Assembly (NCBI GenBank): GCA_024697825.1
Contig: JAILEP010000129.1
Location: forward strand, 1 to 42,128
From: Acholeplasmatales bacterium
GTDB lineage: Bacteria; Bacillota_I; Bacilli_A; Acholeplasmatales; Anaeroplasmataceae
Reading direction: 5' to 3'
DNA length: 42,128 nt
The translations under genes and the position numbers were made by a program. Within the stretch, counting starts at the first letter, position 1. Every line of letters begins with the position of its first letter. Below, piece by piece: positions 25,804 through 33,809 of this stretch. The notes beneath the pieces were generated by a model. It was not told the DNA's origin. It saw nothing but the letters and a program-made list of their open reading frames with translations, and ran no database searches.

Positions 25804-28800
25804 TTAAAATCCCCCTCTGATGGATTTTTCCTTTTTTCTAGTATAGAACATAACATAGGTTGTTACGGCTATAAAATATATCGCAAGACCAATAGGAGCG
25901 AATGTTAAGCCAGTATAATATCCAGCTGGTCTATACTGTAAGGTTAAATCAACTTCTGTGATATTCTCAGGTACTATTATACCAAGGAATGCATCATCAA
26001 TCACGATTAATTCGTAATTTGTTCCATTATTATCAACTATTTCCCAATCTTCGCTATAGGCATAGGCTGTTTTAATAACTCTAGCCTTAGACCCATCAGG
26101 CATTGTAACCTTAACCTTCATAGTATCTCCATCTAAAGAGAAGTACTTATTAGTATATTGTGATTGTTTATTTAAATAGTTGTCATATAAATCATAATTA
26201 AATCCAGAAATATAGCAGCTTCCTGTACCAGTAGATGATGCATTCTTCTGAACCCATAGCTCTGATATTTCAAGCTTATCACCATTTTCATCTACAATTC
26301 GATCTGAATATAGCTCATTATAGTGACCCTGATAGAAGCTTCTATTGACATTTCCGTATTCATCAGTTGTCTTAGTAACTAAATACATCCAACCATCAGA
26401 AAGAGTTCGATCTGAATAGCTAGATGGCCATACATTTAAGCAATCATATTCTAATAGCTTCTTTCCATCAGTTGATGTTAAATCATATACATAATATTCT
26501 GAATTATTCTCATCATATGTTGTACTAAATTTTACAAAATATGGATTAATACCATCAGTACCATTATATTTAACTACAGAATCTCTAACATCCGACTGTG
26601 CATCAATAAATGTAACACCAGCACTTTGTAGCTTATTATACGAATCAATAAGCTGCTTAGATTTAGTAGTTTCCTCATATGTATCAACCTCAGTGTTGAC
26701 ATAGCTTGCATAGCCATAGTTTAAAAGAGCGGCCTGCTTAATGAAATAATAATTATCATAATTAATACCTCTTGAGCCATAGCCAAAGCTAGTAGAATCA
26801 AAAATCTCATCATAAACAATGAATGGATTATTATCAGCTAGCTCATAATAATGAGTACCATTATCATCATCACCTAAATCATTATAATAATTAGTAGGTG
26901 GATTAATTAAATCATCTGAAATAATATATTTTGTATTAAAGATAGGAGCGGCTGTTAAATTATAGCCGTAATTAAATGTTTTATTCCAAGAAGTAGAATC
27001 ACCGGTATATTGATAGAAATCCACTAATAAATCATTTATTTGCGTATTGTAGAAGGATTGGAAATATCTACCGAAATTAACATTGCCAATCGCAATATCG
27101 GCATTACTCATTCCTCTACCATAGGAAGTATAAATATTAATTCTATAGCCATCTGATTCATTATAGCCCTTAGATTCTAGTGTATCCTTTTGGCTTGACA
27201 TAGTCTTAACAGCGAAATAATCCCAGTCTCCTGCATTATCAATATTTGCAAATATTAATATACCAGCATAGATTACCTCAGCGAAGATAGTAATAGGGAA
27301 TAAATATCTAATAATACGTCTATCCTTTTTAAATGACTGAAGAATAAAGGCTAAAATAAGAAGTATTACATAAATAGAATTAAAGATAATTGCAGTAATT
27401 AGAATAGGATAGAACACTTCATCATCTGAATGCATATGGATGAATATTTGTGGATCCTTAAGTACTACATAAGTTAGAAGAATAATTCCAAGGCCTAAAA
27501 TAGCCATAGGAATAAATTTAATGAAATTATATTTTTCTCCTACCTTAAAATTATTCTTATTCATCGCAATACATGATGCATATAAATTAATCATGTATGG
27601 AATAAAGAACCATCTTACATAAGGCTGACTATTTAAGCCTAAAATCATAGAGAATAATGGAACACATAGCATTACATTTAATAATACTACCCAGAATTTT
27701 AATCTGTTTTCCATTCTTCCTCTTAAGCAGAAGAAATATACTAAATAAATTAAACCACCTGATGTTATATATAAAGAGGCATGCTCTCTAACATAATCTC
27801 CGGCCTCATTTAGCATAAATCGATGAGGCTCATTAGGTAGGAATAAATTAATAAGCTGTGTGAAATAATGTCTTGATGTATTATTTAAATTTGATCTATA
27901 TCTTGATATATAAATGACATTATTGAAATACCATAATGATTCAGTAGATTCTGATGATTTTCTACTTGATTCATTTAATATATATAAGGCACTAGGCATT
28001 AGAATGAACGCAGTCATCATAACACCTATTAAAATCATTGCCATAAATTTTAGGAAGCTTATCCAAAATACCTTATTTCTAAAGATATTATTACCAAGCC
28101 TAAAGAATGAGAATTGATTTGATATATGATTCTTTATTACAAAATAAATACAGATAAATGCCAGTAGCATATAGGCTGTATAAAAATCATGTAATACAAC
28201 AAGCATTGTATATATTGGAACAAAGAAGTGCCAATATTTTTTCTTTTCTACTACAAAATCCACAAGTAACATACCAAGTGGTGCATAGAATACGATGCCT
28301 AAATAAATAGGGAAAACATAATATGCTTCAACTGTACCACCTATAAATAGGATTAAACCACCAATAAATGATACCTTATTTGACATGTGTCTTGATAGGA
28401 AATAATAAAATACTAAGGCACCACATGCAACACGCATATAATTAGTTATTGCATAGGCTGTATAATTAGGTAATAAATAGCTTAATAATAATCCAAGCCA
28501 CATAAATGGATCTAGTGGAATATAATAAGCTCCTGAAAACCAGGATACACCAATTAATAAATTCTTATCATAAACAGATAAATCACCTGATTTAATTTTT
28601 TCGAAGAACTGTGATACATAGGGATAATACTGTAAAATATCATCAGTATTCATATGTAAAATGCCATTGAAATAGGCAGGATACACAGTAATAATAATCA
28701 TTACAATGCTAAGAAACGCAAGAAGAAGGAGGAATGTATAAAGCTTACTAGACCAAATGGTTTTCCAAGCTTTAGCAAATCTTAATCCAAACCTTATTAT

Positions 28801-28839
28801 TGGGTTATTAGAATTGTAGTTTTCTTTATTCGCTTCCAT
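25804..28839 (-). CDS. YfhO-family polytopic membrane glycosyltransferase
   Basis: The 1011-residue membrane protein has roughly a dozen hydrophobic segments in residues 30-540. A large extracytoplasmic domain (about 545-960) rich in Tyr, Asp and Asn follows, and a last membrane helix sits near 970-995 before RKKEKS. This is the YfhO (GT-C-like) layout. In Bacillus and Listeria, YfhO takes the sugar from the lipid carrier made by CsbB and adds it to lipoteichoic acid outside the cell. The adjacent CsbB-like gene supports this role; the exact acceptor is inferred. Confidence 0.85.
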   Translation of the reverse strand: MEANKENYNSNNPIIRFGLRFAKAWKTIWSSKLYTFLLLLAFLSIVMIIITVYPAYFNGILHMNTDDILQYYPYVSQFFEKIKSGDLSVYDKNLLIGVSWFSGAYYIPLDPFMWLGLLLSYLLPNYTAYAITNYMRVACGALVFYYFLSRHMSNKVSFIGGLILFIGGTVEAYYVFPIYLGIVFYAPLGMLLVDFVVEKKKYWHFFVPIYTMLVVLHDFYTAYMLLAFICIYFVIKNHISNQFSFFRLGNNIFRNKVFWISFLKFMAMILIGVMMTAFILMPSALYILNESSRKSSESTESLWYFNNVIYISRYRSNLNNTSRHYFTQLINLFLPNEPHRFMLNEAGDYVREHASLYITSGGLIYLVYFFCLRGRMENRLKFWVVLLNVMLCVPLFSMILGLNSQPYVRWFFIPYMINLYASCIAMNKNNFKVGEKYNFIKFIPMAILGLGIILLTYVVLKDPQIFIHMHSDDEVFYPILITAIIFNSIYVILLILAFILQSFKKDRRIIRYLFPITIFAEVIYAGILIFANIDNAGDWDYFAVKTMSSQKDTLESKGYNESDGYRINIYTSYGRGMSNADIAIGNVNFGRYFQSFYNTQINDLLVDFYQYTGDSTSWNKTFNYGYNLTAAPIFNTKYIISDDLINPPTNYYNDLGDDDNGTHYYELADNNPFIVYDEIFDSTSFGYGSRGINYDNYYFIKQAALLNYGYASYVNTEVDTYEETTKSKQLIDSYNKLQSAGVTFIDAQSDVRDSVVKYNGTDGINPYFVKFSTTYDENNSEYYVYDLTSTDGKKLLEYDCLNVWPSSYSDRTLSDGWMYLVTKTTDEYGNVNRSFYQGHYNELYSDRIVDENGDKLEISELWVQKNASSTGTGSCYISGFNYDLYDNYLNKQSQYTNKYFSLDGDTMKVKVTMPDGSKARVIKTAYAYSEDWEIVDNNGTNYELIVIDDAFLGIIVPENITEVDLTLQYRPAGYYTGLTFAPIGLAIYFIAVTTYVMFYTRKKEKSIRGGF

Positions 28840-28859
28840 ATAAAAAACCTCGTAAAGTC

Positions 28860-28868
28860 ATTATATCA
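28860..28868 (-). promoter_or_regulatory. Extended -10 promoter of the yfhO-csbB unit
   Basis: On the minus strand TGATATAAT (complement of 28860-28868) within TTTATGATATAATG; no good -35. Ribosome site CGAGG and ATG 28839 follow. Confidence 0.55.
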
Positions 28869-28923
28869 TAAAACGTCCAATTATAATAGAATTATTATAA
28901 TCAGTTGCGATTTTGAAACGCTT

Positions 28924-28957
28924 GTCCCGTTTTTTTAAGAGATACGGGACTTTTTAT
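28924..28957 (+). terminator. Orphan plus-strand terminator in a divergent intergenic region
   Basis: GTCCCGT (28924-28930) and ACGGGAC (28944-28950) pair around 13 bases, then TTTTTATT. No plus-strand gene lies upstream: the yfhO gene reads the other way. It may end a short RNA started at weak TATAAT boxes at 28882-28901. Confidence 0.65.
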
Positions 28958-28985
28958 TGACTATTGTTTTTTAATTTGTTAGAAT
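28957..28985 (+). promoter_or_regulatory. Promoter of the RNase III-like gene
   Basis: TTGACT (28957-28962), 17-base spacer, TAGAAT (28980-28985). It fixes the translation start downstream at 29028. Confidence 0.7.
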
Positions 28986-29027
28986 AATATGAGATTTTTT
29001 ATAACTTATCATGGGGAGATGGTTACA

Positions 29028-30005
29028 ATGAAGAGGTCAGATATTGCAATAATTGAGGAAATAATTCAGTATAAGTTTAATAATCCAGCCCTTCTTAATC
29101 AGGCTTTCACATTTGATACAGAGGACTTAGATGATCCTGTTTCTAATGGTCTGTTAAGAATTATTGGTAAAAGAAGTATTAGTAGTTCTATTGTTAATAT
29201 TCTTATGGAGTACTACGGAGTACAGCCAAAGAACAGTATTGTTAGAGCTACAAAAAGTACGACTTTAATTTACGATTTAGTGGATAATTTAACATCTAAT
29301 GATATTTATAGAGTATCAATTAATGTTCTTGGATTAACTCAGTATATTGATGATGTAAAGGGCGCACCTGTTGATGCGGATAGAAAGCTATTCCACGCCA
29401 TTATTGGTGCAGTAACTGTGGATTGTAATTGGGATGTAAAAACAATCAATAAGGTTATTTCATTTATGATTGATGTAGATTACTGGTTAGATTATGGATT
29501 TGAGGGTATTGATTCACATCCAGTAGTATTAGTATTTAATTACGCTGTAGATGGTGGTCTTGAGCTTCCAGCCTATACTTATTCTAAGGTTAAGGATGAG
29601 TTCGGTAATGAATTCCAGAAATGCTCATTAAAGCTATCAAATATTAAGGGTGAATTCGTAGGCCAGGGTGATACTTTAAGTGAGGCAAGGCTTATGGCAG
29701 CGGATAAGTGCTATAAATTCCTACAGGAAAATCATTTAATTTCAAGCATTGCACTTGATGCTGGTGATTTTACAGTAGATACAGCCTTAGATACTTTAGA
29801 TAATTTAACACTTAAGGGTTATTTTACATTTGCAGAATATAATACTGTTGAGAAAGAAAACGAATATGAGGTTACCTGCATGATTGATGAGGTAGACCAA
29901 AAATTTACTGCAACAGATTCTAATAAGAAGAAGGCTCAGGCTAAGGCAGCCTATAAGATGGCGCTTTATGTTACTGGCAGAAATCCTTTAGAGGCAGATA
30001 ATTAG
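29028..30005 (+). CDS. Degenerate RNase III-like protein with two dsRNA-binding domains
   Basis: The 325-residue protein starts like RNase III (YKFNNPALLNQAFTF) and has the second signature as LFHAIIGAVTVD. Two double-stranded RNA-binding domains follow: about 165-237 (ending in GQGDTLSEARLMAADKCYKFL) and about 255-320 (ending in SNKKKAQAKAAYKMAL). The catalytic signature ERLEFLGDAVL reads NGLLRIIGKRSISSS, and the later acidic pair (D..E) reads K..H, so the metal-binding acids are missing. It is probably a non-cleaving RNA-binding protein. ATG 29028 follows GGGGAG (29013-29018); an upstream ATG at 28989 lies at the predicted transcription start. Confidence 0.75.
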   Translation: MKRSDIAIIEEIIQYKFNNPALLNQAFTFDTEDLDDPVSNGLLRIIGKRSISSSIVNILMEYYGVQPKNSIVRATKSTTLIYDLVDNLTSNDIYRVSINVLGLTQYIDDVKGAPVDADRKLFHAIIGAVTVDCNWDVKTINKVISFMIDVDYWLDYGFEGIDSHPVVLVFNYAVDGGLELPAYTYSKVKDEFGNEFQKCSLKLSNIKGEFVGQGDTLSEARLMAADKCYKFLQENHLISSIALDAGDFTVDTALDTLDNLTLKGYFTFAEYNTVEKENEYEVTCMIDEVDQKFTATDSNKKKAQAKAAYKMALYVTGRNPLEADN

Positions 30006-30031
30006 GAATTCGTTTAGCGAATTCCTTTTTT
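30005..30031 (+). terminator. Terminator after the RNase III-like gene
   Basis: GGAATTCG and CGAATTCC pair around TTTAG, then TTTTTT. The stem starts on the last base of the TAG stop. Confidence 0.9.
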
Positions 30032-30060
30032 GTAGGAAGGTAAGTTAAGGAGGCAATAAT

Positions 30061-31515
30061 ATGCCAAAAATGATTTTAGTTGGTGATTCAACTGTATGTA
30101 AATTTAATGATGTCAGCTATTATTATCCAAGATATGGCTATGGTACTATGATGGATAAATATTTCAATTTAGAGGTATTAAACCTAGCCTTATCTGGAAG
30201 AAGTGCTAAAAGCTTTTTAGAGGAGCCTAATTATAAAACATTATTAGATTCACTTAATGAAGGTGATTATTTAGTAATTGGTTTTGGACATAATGATCAA
30301 AAAAGCGATGATTCAGCTCGCTTTGCAAGTGCAGCCTTAGATATTAATACTAAGGGAAGCTTTAAATATATGCTTAATGAATATTATATTAAGCCAGCAC
30401 TAAAGGCAAAGGCTAATGTTATTGTATGCTCACCTGTTCCTCGTTTAGATTTAAATAATAAATATGAAGGAAAGAATATGCATCTAACACCTGATGGTGA
30501 TTATAGTATGGTTGCCCTAGAGCTTGGTAAGGAAGTAGACGTGACCGGTATTGATTTAACACGTCCATTTAGAGACTTTAGCCTAAAAATTGGTAAGGAC
30601 CAGCTATTATTACATGCAATTTCTAAGGGAAAGAGAGTAAATGGTGAGGTTGTTTATGATGAGCTAAGTGTTGATAAAACACATCTTTCATCATTTGGAG
30701 CCTTAGTTACTGCTTATTTATTTGCAAAAGAAATTAATAAATCTAATTCAACACTTAAGAATTATTTAAAATCAGATATTAAAGAGCCTACATTAGATGA
30801 ATTAAAGATTAATCCATATTTTGTATATAAGGATTATGTAACTCCGGATTTAGCAAATTATAATCCAAAAGCTAATTTTAAATGTGAAAAGCCTTATTAT
30901 GGTACAGCCTTTGGTACATTAGATAAGGATCCAAATAGCTATTTTGCATATCAAACAGGTGATAAATTCTATGTTGGTAATAGAGAATATTATGGTAAGA
31001 TTAATGCCTCAACTGATGGTATAGCATTTGCCTTCCGTCAAATCTCTAAAAAGGATAATTTTAAGATGAGCTGTCATGCAAGGGTTGCCTTTACTGAAGG
31101 TAAAAGACAGGCCGCATTTGGTATGATGCTAAGAAGTGATAGCTTTATTAATCAGGATTGTAATAATGAAAATATAACATCTAATTATATCGCACCTGGT
31201 ATTTTAACTACAGATAAGATTTCATATATCATTTTTGATAGAAAGAACCCTACAGATTTAGAAAAGGGTACTAATACATTAGATGAATTCTATAAGCTTA
31301 ATGATGAGGCTGATATAGTAATTGAAAGATTAGGACAGGTTGTCTTTACAACATTGTTCTTTAGAGGAAAAATTTATAAGAAGCAGTTTGTAGATTTTGA
31401 TTATTTATCAGTAGATCATGATTATGTTTACTGTGGTATGTTTGCAACAGGTGGAACATTCGTTGAATTTAGTAATGTTTCATTTGAAATTACAGGTAAG
31501 GCCAAGGAAGCTTAA
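30061..31515 (+). CDS. SGNH esterase, rhamnogalacturonan acetylesterase-like, with C-terminal beta module
   Basis: The 484-residue protein has an N-terminal SGNH hydrolase domain: Ser10 in VGDST, Gly46 in SGRSAKSF, Asn78 in GHND, and Asp205-x-x-His208 in DKTHLS, the order and spacing of rhamnogalacturonan acetylesterases (CE12-like). Residues about 270-480 form a beta-rich module resembling a DUF1349/laminin-type sandwich. There is no signal peptide, so deacetylation of imported pectin fragments in the cytosol is likely. A pectate lyase lies 6 kb downstream. AAGGAGG precedes ATG. It follows a terminator and no strong promoter is seen; it may depend on read-through. Confidence 0.82.
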   Translation: MPKMILVGDSTVCKFNDVSYYYPRYGYGTMMDKYFNLEVLNLALSGRSAKSFLEEPNYKTLLDSLNEGDYLVIGFGHNDQKSDDSARFASAALDINTKGSFKYMLNEYYIKPALKAKANVIVCSPVPRLDLNNKYEGKNMHLTPDGDYSMVALELGKEVDVTGIDLTRPFRDFSLKIGKDQLLLHAISKGKRVNGEVVYDELSVDKTHLSSFGALVTAYLFAKEINKSNSTLKNYLKSDIKEPTLDELKINPYFVYKDYVTPDLANYNPKANFKCEKPYYGTAFGTLDKDPNSYFAYQTGDKFYVGNREYYGKINASTDGIAFAFRQISKKDNFKMSCHARVAFTEGKRQAAFGMMLRSDSFINQDCNNENITSNYIAPGILTTDKISYIIFDRKNPTDLEKGTNTLDEFYKLNDEADIVIERLGQVVFTTLFFRGKIYKKQFVDFDYLSVDHDYVYCGMFATGGTFVEFSNVSFEITGKAKEA

Positions 31516-31520
31516 ATTAT

Positions 31521-31556
31521 AAAATCGTCAGTCAAAAGCTGACGATTTTGTTATTA
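31521..31556 (+). terminator. Terminator after the acetylesterase gene
   Basis: AAAATCGTCAG and CTGACGATTTT form an 11-base stem around TCAAAAG, then GTTATTATT. Confidence 0.85.
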
Positions 31557-31602
31557 TTCATAAATTAGATACAAATTTCATACCTTTGTCGTGCAATGGT
31601 TC

Positions 31603-31631
31603 TTGTAAAAACTAAATATATTTTGTAAAAT
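31603..31631 (+). promoter_or_regulatory. Promoter of the DUF3737-patB unit
   Basis: TTGTAA (31603-31608), 17-base spacer, TAAAAT (31626-31631); an overlapping TATAAT lies at 31631-31636. A leader of about 100 bases with no obvious structure follows. Confidence 0.6.
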
Positions 31632-31739
31632 ATAATTGTATCAAAAATAAAATTTGATTTTTAGCTTGGCTATAAATTATTATTAGTAATTTGGTAGTAG
31701 AGGCTATATAATAAATATAGATTAAGAGGAAGGGTTATT

Positions 31740-32582
31740 ATGGAAAAGATAATTGGTGGTTTATACGAGGGCGAAAGAGCCTTATATAATATTCATGGCT
31801 ATGAAATTGAGGATGCGACATTCGCTAATGGTGAATCTCCTCTTAAGGAATGTAGTGATTTAAAGCTTAATAATGTTATTTTTAAGTGGAAGTATCCACT
31901 TTGGTATTGTAAGAATGTATTAGTAGAAAATTCTACTTGGCTTGATACTGGTAGAAGTGGTATTTGGTATACAGATAATATTACAATTAGAAATTCATTA
32001 ATTGAGGCTCCTAAGCAGTTTAGAAGAGCATCTAATATTAAATTAGAGAATGTAATGATTCCAAATGCAGAGGAATTCCTATGGACTTGTGATGGTGTTG
32101 AATTAAATAACGTTCAGGCTAGAGGTAATTATTTTGGTATGAATAGTGCTAATATTAAGGCTTCTAATTTCACTCTTGCAGGAAATTATGCCTTTGATGG
32201 TGCTAAGAATATTGAAATATCTAATTCTAGATTAAATTCTAAGGATTCATTCTGGAATTGTGAGAATGTAGTAGTTAGAGATTCAGTTATCATTGGTGAA
32301 TATCTTGGCTGGAATAGTAAGAACCTTACATTTATCAATTGCACAATTGATAGTGAGCAGGGTATGTGCTATATTGATAATATCAAAATGATTAATTGTA
32401 AGCTTTTAAATACTAATTTAGCATTTGAAAGAGTCAACAATGTTGAAGCAGAAATAACAACAAAGATTGATTCAGTTAAGAATCCATATTCTGGTGTTAT
32501 TAAGGCTAAGGAAATTGGTGAAATCATTTTAGATGAGGATATTGTTGATAAGACTAAGACAAAGATTATTGTAGGTGAATAA
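31740..32582 (+). CDS. DUF3737 right-handed beta-helix protein
   Basis: The 280-residue protein consists of repeated short strands such as NVLVENSTWLD, NITIRNSLIEA, NIKLENVMIP and NVVVRDSVIIG, giving a parallel beta-helix. It matches the DUF3737 family, whose function is unknown. No signal peptide or membrane segment is seen, so it is cytosolic. Its stop codon abuts the ATG of the MalY/PatB-like gene, so the two are translationally coupled; I recall the same pairing in other Firmicutes. A role linked to amino-acid C-S lyase metabolism is only suggested by this linkage. Confidence 0.85.
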   Translation: MEKIIGGLYEGERALYNIHGYEIEDATFANGESPLKECSDLKLNNVIFKWKYPLWYCKNVLVENSTWLDTGRSGIWYTDNITIRNSLIEAPKQFRRASNIKLENVMIPNAEEFLWTCDGVELNNVQARGNYFGMNSANIKASNFTLAGNYAFDGAKNIEISNSRLNSKDSFWNCENVVVRDSVIIGEYLGWNSKNLTFINCTIDSEQGMCYIDNIKMINCKLLNTNLAFERVNNVEAEITTKIDSVKNPYSGVIKAKEIGEIILDEDIVDKTKTKIIVGE

Positions 32583-33746
32583 ATGTACGATTTTGATAAT
32601 ACTGCAAATAGAAGAAATACATATTCATTAAAGTGGGATGTTAAAGAAAATGAGCTTCCTATGTGGGTTGCGGACATGGACTTTAGGTGTGCCCCTGAAA
32701 TATTTGAGGCTATAAACGAAAGGCTTTCAATTGGAGCGCTTGGCTATTCAAATACTCCAAATAGCTATTTTGAAGCATACAAAGCGTTTTGGGAAAGAAG
32801 ACATAATGTTTCATATAATATAGAAGATATGGTATTTTCTACTGGAGTAGTACCATCATTATCATCTGCCGTTAGAGCCTTAACTAATATTGGAGATGGT
32901 GTAATTATTCTTACACCAGTCTATAATATTTTCTTTAATTCAATTAGAAATAATAAAAGAAATATTATCGAATGTCCTTTAATATATAATTCAAATGGTA
33001 CATATGATATTGATTTTGAAGCCTTTGAATTAGTGGCTCAGGATAAAAATAATACAATGCTAATATTTTGTAATCCTGGAAATCCAACTGGAAGAATTTG
33101 GACTAAGGATGAATTAATTAGAATTGGTGATATTTGTAAGAAGAATAATATTACAGTAGTAAGTGATGAAATTCACTGTGATATTATAAAGGAAGGAGAG
33201 GAATATATTCCTTTCTATTCAGTAAATGATGTATGTAAGGATATATCTCTTACATTAATTTCTGCAACTAAGTGCTTTAATATGGCAGGTATTCAAGCAT
33301 CTCTTGCCTTATCTAGTAATAAAGAAATATTAAGAAGATTTAATAGACAGCTAAATACTGATGAATGTGCAGAAGGTAATTTCATTTGCTACGGGGCAAC
33401 TATTGCAGCCTTAAATAAAGGCGAGGCGTGGCTTAATGAAATGAATAAATATGTTGATAATAATTTTAAGCTATTAGAGGAATTTTTAAAGGATTATCCT
33501 GAATTAGTATTAACTAAAAGAAGTGCTACCTATTTAGCTTGGTTAAATATTTCTAAGATTACTAATGAATCAGAGGAATTTACTAAATTCTTAAGAGATA
33601 AAACAGGCCTATTTATTACTGAGGGTGATGAATATGGTAAATCTGGTAAGGGCTTCGTTAGAATTAATTTAGCTACATCTAAGGCTAATATATTAGATGG
33701 CTTAAATAGATTTAAAATCGGTGTGAAATTATGGAAAAGCAGATAA
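32583..33746 (+). CDS. patB: MalY/PatB-family PLP-dependent C-S lyase (cystathionine beta-lyase type)
   Basis: The 387-residue fold-type I PLP enzyme has MWVADMDF near the N-terminus and GALGYSNTP. The aminotransferase motif CNPGNPTGR (Asn168 region), SDEIHCD (Asp195) and the PLP lysine Lys230 in SATKCFNMAG follow. These are MalY/PatB hallmarks. Such enzymes cleave cystathionine or cysteine to a thiol, pyruvate and ammonia. It starts on the base after the DUF3737 stop. Exact substrate unknown. Confidence 0.9.
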   Translation: MYDFDNTANRRNTYSLKWDVKENELPMWVADMDFRCAPEIFEAINERLSIGALGYSNTPNSYFEAYKAFWERRHNVSYNIEDMVFSTGVVPSLSSAVRALTNIGDGVIILTPVYNIFFNSIRNNKRNIIECPLIYNSNGTYDIDFEAFELVAQDKNNTMLIFCNPGNPTGRIWTKDELIRIGDICKKNNITVVSDEIHCDIIKEGEEYIPFYSVNDVCKDISLTLISATKCFNMAGIQASLALSSNKEILRRFNRQLNTDECAEGNFICYGATIAALNKGEAWLNEMNKYVDNNFKLLEEFLKDYPELVLTKRSATYLAWLNISKITNESEEFTKFLRDKTGLFITEGDEYGKSGKGFVRINLATSKANILDGLNRFKIGVKLWKSR

Positions 33747-33758
33747 AACTGCTTTTTT
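33735..33758 (+). terminator. Terminator overlapping the end of patB
   Basis: AAAAGCAG and CTGCTTTT pair around ATAAAA; the TAA stop lies in the loop, and TTCTTTTT follows. Confidence 0.85.
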
Positions 33759-33770
33759 CTTTTTATTTTG

Positions 33771-33779
33771 TGTTATAAT
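33771..33779 (+). promoter_or_regulatory. Extended -10 promoter of the LtaS-like gene
   Basis: TGTTATAAT; the -35 region is T-rich without a clear hexamer. AAGGAGGT precedes ATG 33810. Confidence 0.5.
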
Positions 33780-33809
33780 CAATGAGGCAGACTAAAAGGA
33801 GGTAGGAAT

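Noticed and set aside
28989-29027. ATG 28989 as start of the RNase III-like gene
   Set aside because: It coincides with the predicted transcription start and lacks a ribosome site; ATG 29028 has GGGGAG at proper distance.
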